From: Clostridiales bacterium
GTDB taxonomy: Bacteria > Bacillota > Clostridia > Monoglobales > Firm-18
Direction: 5' to 3'
NCBI GenBank assembly: GCA_031255355.1
Contig: JAIRSR010000095.1
Location: 1-9,313 of the forward strand
Length of the DNA stretch: 9,313 bases
Position numbers and translations under genes: made by a program. Positions within the stretch are counted from its first letter, which is position 1. The number at the start of each line of letters is the position of its first letter. The notes beneath the pieces are model-generated. The model worked only from the letters and a program-made list of their open reading frames with translations. It had not been told where the DNA came from and made no database searches. Of this stretch, positions 1 to 7,702 are shown one piece after another.

Positions 1-364
1 AAATCGTGTCGCACCGCACCGATAGCGTAACGGTAAGCGCGGCTTCGGCGGGAACCTCCTCCGCTTCTTTCGGCTCCGCCGGCGCGTCGGATCGCTCCCT
101 TACGGGCGCGGTTGTTTGCGCTTGCGGCGCGGCGGGTTCCTGCTCCCGCGCCGTCACTTCGAGCGGCACGGGTACAGGTTCCGGTTCCGGCGATTCGGAC
201 GGCTCCGGCGGCTGCTCCGCGCCCGCTGACGGTTGCTGTACTTCCCCCGCCGTTTGCGCGGGAAGTTCCTCCCGCGCCGGTATACCTCCGCTTGCGAACC
301 ACGCCGCGACGAGCAGCACGGCAAGTACCGCCGCGCCGATGAACTTCCTCTTATGCTTCGCCAT
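1..364 (-). CDS. Membrane-targeted DUF4430 protein (5' part only)
   Basis: This is the first 121 codons of a gene that runs off the low-coordinate edge. The protein starts MAKHKRKFIG, a basic head followed by a hydrophobic stretch (about residues 9-24), which is either a signal peptide or an uncleaved membrane anchor. Residues about 30-108 are a low-complexity Pro/Glu/Ala linker (for example PPEPSESPEPEPVPVP), typical of a wall-spanning spacer. The last visible residues, ALTVTLSVRCDTI, look like the first strand of a DUF4430 domain, the family related to the beta domain of animal B12 carriers. The ATG sits 8 nt after an AGGGGG ribosome binding site. Only 12 nt separate it from the stop of the upstream toroid-SLH gene, so the two are very likely co-transcribed and translationally coupled. 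Inferred role: the beta-domain or membrane-proximal partner of the SLH proteins in corrinoid binding. The DUF4430 call rests on a few residues and is moderate; the gene itself is well supported. Confidence 0.8.
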   Translation of the reverse strand, partial: MAKHKRKFIGAAVLAVLLVAAWFASGGIPAREELPAQTAGEVQQPSAGAEQPPEPSESPEPEPVPVPLEVTAREQEPAAPQAQTTAPVRERSDAPAEPKEAEEVPAEAALTVTLSVRCDTI

Positions 365-372
365 AGTCAACG

Positions 373-378
373 CCCCCT
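373..378 (-). promoter_or_regulatory. Ribosome binding site overlapping the upstream stop codon
   Basis: The minus strand reads AGGGGG 8 nt before the ATG at 364. It overlaps the TAG stop (377-379) of the 536-aa gene, so a ribosome ending there sits directly on the next start site. This supports translational coupling of the two genes. Confidence 0.7.
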
Positions 379-1987
379 AAATCAAGTTTGCCCCGCACAG
401 CATATTGTACAGCATTTGCGCGATTTCACCGCGTTTGATAGATACCGACGGCTGTATGTCAAACTCACTATCGGATAGAATCCCCGCGTCAAAGCAAAAC
501 GCAACGCCGCCCCGCGCCCAATCCGCGACTTCGGTATAATCGCCGAACCGCGCCAGCGTGTCCAAAATACTTTGCGCGTCCAAATCGATCTTCATGCCGC
601 ACAACGCCGCCGCCCGCGCCGTCATCAACGCCGCTTCCTGCCGCGTGATTACGCCGTTCGGGTCAAACGCGGCATCCGACGTTCCCGCGACGATGCCGTA
701 AGTATACGCCGCGCCCACATACCCCGCGAACCAATCGCCGTCCGTCACATCGGCAAACACGCCGACCTGCCGCGCTTCCAACCCCAACCCCCGCGTCACC
801 ACCGCCGCGTACTCGGCGCGGGTCATATGCGCGTCCGGGTCAAAGCGGTCAGCCGCCTTGCCGTCAATTATGCCGCGCTCCGCCAACGCTTCCGCCGCCG
901 CTTGGCTTGCGTGTCCCGCAAGATCCGCAAACGTCTTGCCCGGGGCGGTGATTGCCACCGCCGTTACCTCGTCCCGCTTGCCGGGCAAACCCGCGCCCGC
1001 CGTTGGTTCCGCCGCCACGGTACGCCGTACCGCGTCGGTCACATGGTACAGGCTGTTTTCCCCGCCCGCCGCGCGGCACACCGCCGCCAACGCGCACAAC
1101 GCCTGCTCCGTCGCCATTTGACTGCCGCCGCCGGAACTGCCGTCCGTATGCCGAAAACTGCCGTCCTCGTTTTGATAACGCAATAAATTATCCAACAACC
1201 CAATGCCGTTTTTGATAAAACGCGCGTCGTCAAGGTCAATGCCCAATTCGCACAGCGCGATGATGACCTGCGCCGTACTCTCTGCGGTCGGGTCCGCGCC
1301 GCGGGCGTAGCCGCCGTCCGCGTTCTGCGCCTCGGACAAACAGGCGATCGCCCGCTCTGACGCGGCGGTCACGTCCTCCCGTTCCCGATACTTTGCTAAC
1401 GCCTGCAACGCCATTGCGGTAATATCCGGGTCAGCCGCGCCGTCCATGCCCTTTACACCGTCGGCGGTGAGGTTAAACCCGCCGCCCGGCAACTGCCGCC
1501 GCAAAATTTCAGCGACATACCGCGCACCGTTCGGGTTGTCGTACCCGCCGCCGTCCAAGGCAAGCAGGGCGAAAATCGCGCCGTTGACCCCTTGCCATAT
1601 GGTCTTATCAAAATCGGCAAGCGGCGCGGTCAAATCGTACCCGCCGACGGAGCGCGGGTCATACCCCGCCGCCGTCAGCCCCAATACCACGCGGGAATAA
1701 TCGGTGTACCGCCGTTCGTGCAGCACGCCGCCGCGCGTCCGCGCGTAATCCGCAACCGTTTGATAATAACCCGCAAACCACGCGTCCGGCACGTCATAGC
1801 CGCTTCGCGCAAGCCCGAACACCGCCCATTCACCGCCGACCGGGTCTACCACGGGGGCGGGAACCGTTCGGTAAACATACGCCGCCGTTTTCCGCAAAGC
1901 CGCGTCAACGTCCGCGTCGGCAAACCCGCGCGGCGCGAACGTGAGCAACAACGCCGCCGACAACAGTATGTGCATGAATTTTTTCAT
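377..1987 (-). CDS. S-layer protein: alpha/alpha toroid (cobalamin-carrier-like) plus three SLH domains
   Basis: This is a 536-aa exported protein. Residues 1-23 form a signal peptide (MKKFMHILLSAALLLTFAPRGFA). Residues about 26-320 are an alpha/alpha toroid of the terpenoid-cyclase/prenyltransferase-repeat class, with recurring helix pairs such as EWAVFGLARSG, YSRVVLGLTAAGYDP, WQGVNGAIFALLALD, DPDITAMALQAL, AQVIIALCELGI and QMATEQALCAL. I see no DxDD cyclase motif or zinc-site pattern of a prenyltransferase, so a binding rather than catalytic role fits. Residues about 352-532 are three SLH repeats with TRAE, TRQE and KRGE motifs, which anchor proteins to secondary cell-wall polymer. The toroid closely resembles that of the neighbouring 899-aa protein, but this one lacks a DUF4430 domain. 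The start is the ATG at 1987, with GGAGG 8 nt upstream; an in-frame TTG five codons earlier overlaps that site and is not used. Corrinoid binding is inferred from the family and the upstream B12 riboswitch. Confidence 0.9.
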   Translation of the reverse strand: MKKFMHILLSAALLLTFAPRGFADADVDAALRKTAAYVYRTVPAPVVDPVGGEWAVFGLARSGYDVPDAWFAGYYQTVADYARTRGGVLHERRYTDYSRVVLGLTAAGYDPRSVGGYDLTAPLADFDKTIWQGVNGAIFALLALDGGGYDNPNGARYVAEILRRQLPGGGFNLTADGVKGMDGAADPDITAMALQALAKYREREDVTAASERAIACLSEAQNADGGYARGADPTAESTAQVIIALCELGIDLDDARFIKNGIGLLDNLLRYQNEDGSFRHTDGSSGGGSQMATEQALCALAAVCRAAGGENSLYHVTDAVRRTVAAEPTAGAGLPGKRDEVTAVAITAPGKTFADLAGHASQAAAEALAERGIIDGKAADRFDPDAHMTRAEYAAVVTRGLGLEARQVGVFADVTDGDWFAGYVGAAYTYGIVAGTSDAAFDPNGVITRQEAALMTARAAALCGMKIDLDAQSILDTLARFGDYTEVADWARGGVAFCFDAGILSDSEFDIQPSVSIKRGEIAQMLYNMLCGANLI

Positions 1988-1995
1988 TTCGGTTG

Positions 1996-2000
1996 CCTCC
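1996..2000 (-). promoter_or_regulatory. Ribosome binding site deciding the start of the 536-aa gene
   Basis: GGAGG on the minus strand lies 8 nt before the ATG at 1987. It overlaps the codons after the alternative TTG at 2002, which rules that longer start out. It lies in the 35-nt gap after the 899-aa gene. Confidence 0.85.
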
Positions 2001-2022
2001 AAAATTTATTTTGATTCCTCCG

Positions 2023-4722
2023 CTATTCCGCGTCCGCGCCGTCCTCTGTACTATCCATACCCCCGATAAACCGCATGAGCAACGCCGCCGCTTCCGCGCG
2101 TTCGGCGGTGCCGCTCGGCGCGAGGGTATCCTCGCCGCGCCCTTGGATCAGTGAGGACGCGACCGCCCAGCGCACTGCCGTTGCCGCCCATTCCGAAACT
2201 TCCCCCGCGTCGGAAAACGCCGATAAATCTGCGGACGCACTTACGTCCCCGCCGTTCCGCCGCGCGTAGTTGTACAAAATCACTACCAACTGTTCGCGGG
2301 TAATATCGTCCTCCGCGCCGAACAGACCGCCGCCGTAGCCGTTTACCAAGCCGTTTTCGCTTGCCCACGCCACGGAATCCGCGTACCACGCGCCGTCGGG
2401 AACATCAGTAAACGCCGCGCCGCCGCCGTGTTCCGGTTCGCCCTCCGCGCGGTAAAGCACCGTGACGAGCATTCCCCGCGTCAGGCTTGCGTAAGGGTCG
2501 AACACGCCGTTCGCCGTCCCCGACATCAAGCCGTGTTCCTTCACGTACCGCACCGCCTCATAGAACCAATCGCCGTCGGTAACATCGTCAAACAACACCG
2601 CCGCCGCGCCGTCCGCTTCGGGGTCCTTTTCCGCGCCGTTACCGTCCGCGAACAGACCGCCGCCGTCCTCCTCCGTGTAATCGTCCGTGTAAAACAGGAG
2701 AATCTCGTCGCCGCTCTTGACGGACTGCTCCGCGATTCCCTTGAGCGACGCGACGCCGTTCACCAAGTACATCCAGCCGGACTTAGGACCGTTGGAAAAC
2801 TGCCCGAGCGTCACGCCGTTTCGGGTGAGCGACTCGATGTAATTCCCCGTCGGATTTTGCCACGTAATGCCCGCCTCGTCCAACGCTTTTTTGATGACGT
2901 CTGCGGCGGTAGCGTCAGCGGCAACAGAATAGCCTTTTTTCGCCGCCCACGTCTGCAAGCCGCCGTTTTTGTAGCCATGCGCCGCGCCGTCCTCGTGTAA
3001 ATCGTCGCCCATTAAGGTGAAATACACCGTAATCACACTACTGTCACTGCCTCCGCCGCCTCCGCCGCCGCCGGAGGACGATACCCCGCCCGTCACGGTC
3101 ACGCGCAGCCACGGCGACATCAACGCCGCCGCGTCCTCCGCACCTACCGCGCCGACAATGTAATTGCCGGATGACGAAAAGGTCAGCGTAACATTGCCCT
3201 CCGCGTCCGTAACGCCCAGCACTCTGCCAAATTCCCCTGTTTCGGCGTTGATTGCCTTAACGCTTGCCCCCGCGACCGCCGCGTCGTCCTCCCACGTACT
3301 GCCGCGCAAGGTCAGCGTCAACTCCGCGCCCGCCGCCGCCGATACACTCTCTGTTTTCGTGCCGTTTTGCTCAAACCGTCCGTAAATATCGGATTCGGGG
3401 TATGTTTCATGCAAGGCGAAAATTTCTATGATGCCGCCGCCGTTGATTTCATGCTCCGGGGCGCTTACCAACGGCATTTCACCGTCCACGTAGTACAGCA
3501 TATTCCCCTCGTCGTCACCCATAAAGGGCTTCAAATAGCCGCCGTCGCCTACGGTCAGTTTGCTGTGAATCACGTCTTTGTCCTCACCGAATACGGCGAT
3601 ATGCGCCGCCACAATCGCGTCCAACGCGGAAGCCCGCTCCCCGGCGAACACGTCATAATAGCCGTATTCCTCCGACAAAGACGAATCAAAGGTAAACGCG
3701 CGGCGGGGAATCACAAAGCCCGTGCCGTCCTGCTGATAGGAAATTTCCGTCGTGACGGATACACGCGCCGCCGGGCCGCGCACAGGTGCGTCTGTCATGT
3801 CATAAAGTTTATTTTGCCCCGCTTCCGCGCGTTTCACGGCGGCAAGAGCGCACAACGCCTGCTCCGTCGCCATTTGGCTGCTGTCCGTGGTATGCGAAAA
3901 ACTTCCGTCGCCGTTGCGGAACGTGAGCAAACGCTCCAACAGCGTTTCGCCGTCGTCGTTGACAAAACGCGCGTCCTCTACCGATATGCCGAGGGCGCAC
4001 AGCGCGAGGATCGTTTGCGACACGCTCTCTGAACTTACGAACGAACCCTGCACCGAGGAAAGCCATTCCAACGCCGCGTCTACCGCTTCCGCTACGTCGT
4101 CCCTATCCGTATAGTTCGACAACGCTTGCATCGCCATTGCCGTCATATCGGGATTCGGCGCGTTGGTATCCAAGGGGAACCCGCCGTTTGCGAGTTGTTC
4201 GCTTAGCACCGCGTCTATGTACAACTCGCGCGTCGCCTGTGTGGACGCGGCGGGGTTGGCGGGGATTTGATAGTTCCCGCTGTCCAGCGCGATCAGCGCG
4301 AACACCGCGCCGTTAATCCCTTGCCAAACCGTTTGCTCAAAATCGCCGAGCGGCAAGGTCAAATCATAACCCGCAACGTCACGCGGGTCGAACCCCGCCG
4401 CCGTAAACCCTAAAATAACGCGGGAATATTCGGTGTAAGCGTTCGCGTCCAAGACCCCGCCGCGCTCGTCAACATACCGCGCCGCCGCAGTGTAGTACGC
4501 CCTGTACCACGCGTCGGGGACGCTCATACCGCTCCGCGCCAGCCCAACAGCCGCCCAATCGCCGAACGTAACACCGATGGACGGATTTGGCACCCGCTCC
4601 AACACATACGCGCCTGTTTGCGGCAAAACCGCGTCAACACCGCCGTCCGCGAACGCGCCCACCGGGATTAGTGCCGCCGCAAGCGACAAAATCACCAAAA
4701 ATACCGTCAGTTTTTTTACCAT
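2023..4722 (-). CDS. S-layer protein: toroid, beta module, DUF4430 and three SLH domains (intrinsic-factor-like architecture)
   Basis: This is an 899-aa exported protein. Residues 1-25 are a signal peptide (cleavage after VGAFA). Residues about 28-310 are an alpha/alpha toroid with the same helix motifs as the 536-aa neighbour (WQGINGAVFALIALD, DMTAMAMQAL, QMATEQALCALAAV). Residues about 319-545 are a beta module ending in an Ig-like segment; a related module starts the 917-aa protein. Residues 546-560 are a Ser/Gly linker with eight glycines in a row. Residues about 562-682 are a DUF4430 domain with the hallmark GNYIESLTRNGV, SGWMYLVNG and GDEILLFYTDDY. Residues about 709-889 are three SLH repeats. 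Toroid followed by DUF4430 is the alpha-then-beta order of animal intrinsic factor and transcobalamin. The chosen ATG at 4722 gives a compact signal peptide; the in-frame TTG at 4749 lies upstream of the purine-rich binding site. Surface corrinoid binding is inferred; another small hydrophobic ligand is possible. Confidence 0.92.
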   Translation of the reverse strand: MVKKLTVFLVILSLAAALIPVGAFADGGVDAVLPQTGAYVLERVPNPSIGVTFGDWAAVGLARSGMSVPDAWYRAYYTAAARYVDERGGVLDANAYTEYSRVILGFTAAGFDPRDVAGYDLTLPLGDFEQTVWQGINGAVFALIALDSGNYQIPANPAASTQATRELYIDAVLSEQLANGGFPLDTNAPNPDMTAMAMQALSNYTDRDDVAEAVDAALEWLSSVQGSFVSSESVSQTILALCALGISVEDARFVNDDGETLLERLLTFRNGDGSFSHTTDSSQMATEQALCALAAVKRAEAGQNKLYDMTDAPVRGPAARVSVTTEISYQQDGTGFVIPRRAFTFDSSLSEEYGYYDVFAGERASALDAIVAAHIAVFGEDKDVIHSKLTVGDGGYLKPFMGDDEGNMLYYVDGEMPLVSAPEHEINGGGIIEIFALHETYPESDIYGRFEQNGTKTESVSAAAGAELTLTLRGSTWEDDAAVAGASVKAINAETGEFGRVLGVTDAEGNVTLTFSSSGNYIVGAVGAEDAAALMSPWLRVTVTGGVSSSGGGGGGGGSDSSVITVYFTLMGDDLHEDGAAHGYKNGGLQTWAAKKGYSVAADATAADVIKKALDEAGITWQNPTGNYIESLTRNGVTLGQFSNGPKSGWMYLVNGVASLKGIAEQSVKSGDEILLFYTDDYTEEDGGGLFADGNGAEKDPEADGAAAVLFDDVTDGDWFYEAVRYVKEHGLMSGTANGVFDPYASLTRGMLVTVLYRAEGEPEHGGGAAFTDVPDGAWYADSVAWASENGLVNGYGGGLFGAEDDITREQLVVILYNYARRNGGDVSASADLSAFSDAGEVSEWAATAVRWAVASSLIQGRGEDTLAPSGTAERAEAAALLMRFIGGMDSTEDGADAE

Positions 4723-4727
4723 AAATA

Positions 4728-4737
4728 CCCTACCCCT
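4728..4737 (-). promoter_or_regulatory. Ribosome binding site of the 899-aa gene
   Basis: The minus strand reads AGGGGTAGGG here, with its last G 5 nt and its AGGGG part 10 nt before the ATG at 4722. Either part could pair with 16S rRNA. This favours the ATG over the in-frame TTG at 4749, which lies upstream of the site. Confidence 0.65.
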
Positions 4738-4747
4738 TTTTCGCGCC

Positions 4748-4777
4748 AAAAGACTTTCCCGCGTGGGAAAGCCTTTT
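4748..4777 (-). terminator. Intercistronic hairpin, possible partial terminator
   Basis: The two arms (4748-4760 and 4765-4777) pair over 13 bp with a single G-T wobble around a 4-nt loop. The stem has A4 on one side and T4 on the other, so it could act weakly in either direction. In the operon direction it lies between the 917-aa gene and the 899-aa ribosome binding site. It could lower expression of the SLH genes relative to the first two genes, or act as an mRNA processing or stability element. The T tract is short, so full termination is doubtful. I found no convincing promoter in this gap. Confidence 0.55.
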
Positions 4778-4788
4778 AACGGCGTTAA
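4776..4788. repeat. 13-bp palindrome TTAACGGCGTTAA
   Basis: This is a perfect inverted repeat (TTAACG, 1-nt centre, CGTTAA) in the 148-nt gap between the 917-aa and 899-aa genes, just upstream of the hairpin in the transcribed direction. Its symmetry would suit a dimeric repressor, but no promoter is visible beside it. A role is not established. Confidence 0.4.
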
Positions 4789-4870
4789 TAATAGTCAGCC
4801 GTGAAGCGTCCGTTTTTGCGTATGTTACGGAAATCGCCGCGCGAACGGGGCGGTTCACCGCCGCCAATTG

Positions 4871-7624
4871 TTACTCCGTGATTGTCTTTGCTCTGCAAAT
4901 CGGCGACATCAGATCGGTGTCCTCCCACAGCATCAGTTTCACACAGCCGCCCGGCGGCACCGCGATTCCAATTTCCGCGTCGCCCGGCAAGGTACAGGGA
5001 ACAAGTTTTACGCCAAGCAGTCTGCCGTCGTCACCGTATGCCGCCGCCGCCAGCGTCGCGCCGCCCCACCACAGCCATGAGTTAAAATGCGCGGAAGTCA
5101 CCGCCGCGCCGTCTTGCGCCACGTCCCAATAATCCTCTTTGGTGTAATCATCGCTATAGTGGAACACAACGCTGTCGCCGTCGGCGAGGGGTTGTTCCTC
5201 CACGCCGTAATCGGAATACTTACCGTTTAGGGTGTACATCCAGCCGCTCAGTCTGCCGTTCGACGCGGCGGCAAGCGTCACGCCGTCCTTGGTGAGGGAA
5301 TAGATGTAATTGCCCCGGTTGTCCCAAGCGATCCCCGCCCCGGTCAACGCCTGTTCAAGCAAATCCAGCACGGTAGCGTCGCACAAAACGGTATAGGCGG
5401 CTTTAGGGAGCCACTCCGTAAGATTACCGTCGTACAGCGTATGAATCGGCCCGTCGTAGGCGGGGTCGTGGACGAAATCGCCCAACAGGGTAAATTCCAC
5501 AATGATGTCATAGCCCAAGGTAGGATACGCCGAACCGGGCATCTGCGCCCACTTCCCGAAACTGCCCTCGCCGCCGTTCAGCCAAGCCTTCACCGTGCCG
5601 TCTTGCAGTTGCGCGGCGGTCACCGCCTTTGCCAGCGTATCCGCGTCCGCGCCCAGCGGGTCGTCGGAACGGAGGGTCGCGCCGGACGTGTTTTGGTATT
5701 CTGTCCCCGCGACGGCGGTGGGGTTCTCGTAGCCGGTATTGACGTTTGCCGCCGTGCCGATGCCCCGATCTGCGCCGCACCCTTGCGCGTAATAGTTATT
5801 TGTAATGATGAAATACGCGTTGAGGGTGTGCATATACCCGATAATCCCGCCGACCGCGCCGCCGTCCGCGGCGGATACTTCCCCCGCGAAGTGGTTGTTG
5901 CGGATGCGCCCGAGGTTGACTTCTTGATTGTTATACCCCCGCGTTTCCTCACCGCCGACGATTCCGCCCACACGACCGCCGCCGGTAACGCTTCCCGTGA
6001 CGTAGCAGTTGTTGACGCGCAGGGCGCGGGCGTTTGGCGCGGACGAGGCGATATACCCGCCGCCGACAATGCCGCCAACGTTATTGCCCGTTGCGAGGAT
6101 CGCGCCGCCGAATACACAGTTTTCAATGTCGAACGGACGCTGTGATTGCGCCTTGTAACCCGCGATTCCGCCGACGTTGCTCTGTCCGTAGACCTCCGCG
6201 TAACTGACGCAGTTGGTCACACTCCCCGCCAAGCCGCCGATAAACGAACCTACCCCCGGGGCGCTGTTGCCGAACGGTCCCGTCAGCGCGGCTTGTGCGG
6301 CGGGCGCGTCCGCGTCCGCGTCCCAGCCGATTTTCACATCGCTCTCAACGGTGCAGTTGGAAATTTTTACCTGAAACACCGTCGCGCCGTTGTCCCCCGC
6401 GAAGCCGGAGTATTTGACGCGCGTACCGGATTTTAACGTAACGTTGTCAATCACGGCGAACGCGTTGGAACCGCTCGGGAACACATTGCTTTTTACAAAC
6501 CCTTCCATTAAGCCGTGGCTTGCGATATACGCGCCGAAGATGTTCAGATTTTTGACTTCTGCGGCGTTGCCTATGATGCCGAATAGCGGGCGGGAGCCGT
6601 AGGCGAAAGACAGCGTGTTCCCGCCGCCGTCAAATACGCCGTTGAACAGGTTGTCGGTGCCGCTTACGCCGATAGGAACCCACCCGGCGGGGAGGCTCAC
6701 CGCGCGGTTCAACCGAAAGTGCGTCCCGGCAAACGTTTCACCGCCGTTGACGGCATCGCGCAACGCTTCCAACGCCGCCGCGCCGCCGAGGGTGTACGGA
6801 TCGTTCGCCGTGCCGGAACCGCCCCAAACCGTCACCTCGACGGTCAACAGCGGGGGAATGATCGGAACCTCGTAATAATCGTCATACCCGACAGCGGAAA
6901 TGAAGTAAACGCCCGGTTCCGCGAAAGACAGCGTAAAAGTGCCGTCCGATTCCGGCGTAACAAGCGGGTCGCCGCAATACCCTACGTCAAATTCCCCCGA
7001 TTGTGCCACGTCAAGCGCGACGATGCTTACACCTTGGTCGGTAAAGGTTGCTTCGCCGGAATTCCAATCGCCCCAGCCGAAAGCGATTGTCCCGGTCAGC
7101 CTTAATTCCGCTTCCTCACCTGCCGTAACGGTGATTCGATCCGTCCTAATATCGTCTTGCTCAAACCATGTGTACGCGTCCATTCCCCATTCGTCCGCGT
7201 AGAGGAAAAATTCCAACGTATCCGCGTCCGAAAGGGGTGTTTCGCCGAACGGCGTATCCGGAATCACGCCGTTTAACGCGCCGCCGACATTGCCGTCGGG
7301 AGTCCCGAAAAACGTGGTCGCGAAGCCGCCGCTTCCGATGACAAGCGCGTCCGTAAGACCGTCGCCGAACGCTAACTCATGCAATTTGATGACAGCGTCC
7401 AACATACTGACCCCGTCAACGCCGTCGTCATAGCCGTACACGTCCGACAAATCCGCGCTGACGGCGTAGGGGCGCGGCATGACGTAAAAGCCGGAGTCTG
7501 CTTCCGCGAGTGATAATGTTACCGTAATTTGAGAGGGCGGGTCCGACGGCAATACCACCGACGGCAAGCACAGCAATGCCGCCAGAAGCAGCGCCGCCGC
7601 GCGGGAGATAGATTTCATTCTCAT
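4871..7624 (-). CDS. Secreted GLUG-type beta-helix protein with a DUF4430 domain
   Basis: This is a 917-aa exported protein. Residues 1 to about 26 are a signal peptide; C19 is preceded by LL, which does not make a lipobox. Residues about 32-265 are a beta module (SGFYVMPRPYAVS, then YGYDD, SMLDAV and AFGDG, then Ig-like strands) that matches residues 319-545 of the 899-aa protein. Residues about 268-705 read as a right-handed parallel beta-helix, with GLUG-like turns at about 463, 484, 516, 552 and 591 (GGLAG, VGGIAG, VGGIVG, VGGIIG) separated by NC and NN positions. Residues about 707-830 are DUF4430 (GNYIYSLTKDGV, SGWMYTLNG, GDSVVFHYSDDY). Residues about 840-917 are a small beta module with GRLLGVKLVP and VKLMLWEDTDLMSP, a pattern I recall from clostridial surface proteins. 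There is no SLH domain, so it is either released or held by another partner. Start: ATG at 7624, 7 nt after GGAGA. Glycan or corrinoid-complex binding is inferred. Confidence 0.9.
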   Translation of the reverse strand: MRMKSISRAAALLLAALLCLPSVVLPSDPPSQITVTLSLAEADSGFYVMPRPYAVSADLSDVYGYDDGVDGVSMLDAVIKLHELAFGDGLTDALVIGSGGFATTFFGTPDGNVGGALNGVIPDTPFGETPLSDADTLEFFLYADEWGMDAYTWFEQDDIRTDRITVTAGEEAELRLTGTIAFGWGDWNSGEATFTDQGVSIVALDVAQSGEFDVGYCGDPLVTPESDGTFTLSFAEPGVYFISAVGYDDYYEVPIIPPLLTVEVTVWGGSGTANDPYTLGGAAALEALRDAVNGGETFAGTHFRLNRAVSLPAGWVPIGVSGTDNLFNGVFDGGGNTLSFAYGSRPLFGIIGNAAEVKNLNIFGAYIASHGLMEGFVKSNVFPSGSNAFAVIDNVTLKSGTRVKYSGFAGDNGATVFQVKISNCTVESDVKIGWDADADAPAAQAALTGPFGNSAPGVGSFIGGLAGSVTNCVSYAEVYGQSNVGGIAGYKAQSQRPFDIENCVFGGAILATGNNVGGIVGGGYIASSAPNARALRVNNCYVTGSVTGGGRVGGIVGGEETRGYNNQEVNLGRIRNNHFAGEVSAADGGAVGGIIGYMHTLNAYFIITNNYYAQGCGADRGIGTAANVNTGYENPTAVAGTEYQNTSGATLRSDDPLGADADTLAKAVTAAQLQDGTVKAWLNGGEGSFGKWAQMPGSAYPTLGYDIIVEFTLLGDFVHDPAYDGPIHTLYDGNLTEWLPKAAYTVLCDATVLDLLEQALTGAGIAWDNRGNYIYSLTKDGVTLAAASNGRLSGWMYTLNGKYSDYGVEEQPLADGDSVVFHYSDDYTKEDYWDVAQDGAAVTSAHFNSWLWWGGATLAAAAYGDDGRLLGVKLVPCTLPGDAEIGIAVPPGGCVKLMLWEDTDLMSPICRAKTITE

Positions 7625-7631
7625 ACGAAAA

Positions 7632-7636
7632 TCTCC
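7632..7636 (-). promoter_or_regulatory. Ribosome binding site of the 917-aa gene
   Basis: GGAGA lies 7 nt before the ATG at 7624, which favours that start over the second in-frame ATG two codons later (13-nt spacing). Confidence 0.7.
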
Positions 7637-7702
7637 AATCCTAATTTTAATTTTTACAGGCCGCGCGTTCGCGCTTCACACGGTATTTTTTCGCCCTCAA
7701 CG

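Noticed and set aside
6..380. Ser/Gly/Ala-rich 124-codon plus-strand frame
   Set aside because: It is the antisense of the Pro/Glu linker of the partial DUF4430 gene; the minus strand has the start, ribosome binding site and domain logic.
377..1987. Squalene-hopene cyclase or protein prenyltransferase enzyme for the toroid proteins
   Set aside because: The toroid fold is shared, but the DxDD acid motif and the zinc-ligand pattern of the enzymes are absent, and the proteins are exported and wall-anchored.
2428..4032. Plus-strand frames of 190 and 221 codons opposite the 899-aa gene
   Set aside because: Arg/His/Val-rich antisense translations without signal peptides, domains or proper ribosome binding sites.
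4849..4862. Small hairpin (GGCGG, loop, CCGCC) just after the 917-aa stop
   Set aside because: It is a 5-bp stem with no T tract; such GC hairpins are common by chance in this sequence.
5441..6145. 234-codon plus-strand frame opposite the beta-helix gene
   Set aside because: It is a shadow frame caused by GC-rich codons; the minus strand has a clear domain-bearing protein throughout.
4871..7624. Lipoprotein signal for the 917-aa protein (cysteine at residue 19)
   Set aside because: The residue before the cysteine is leucine rather than Gly/Ala/Ser, so no lipobox; a normal signal peptide fits better.
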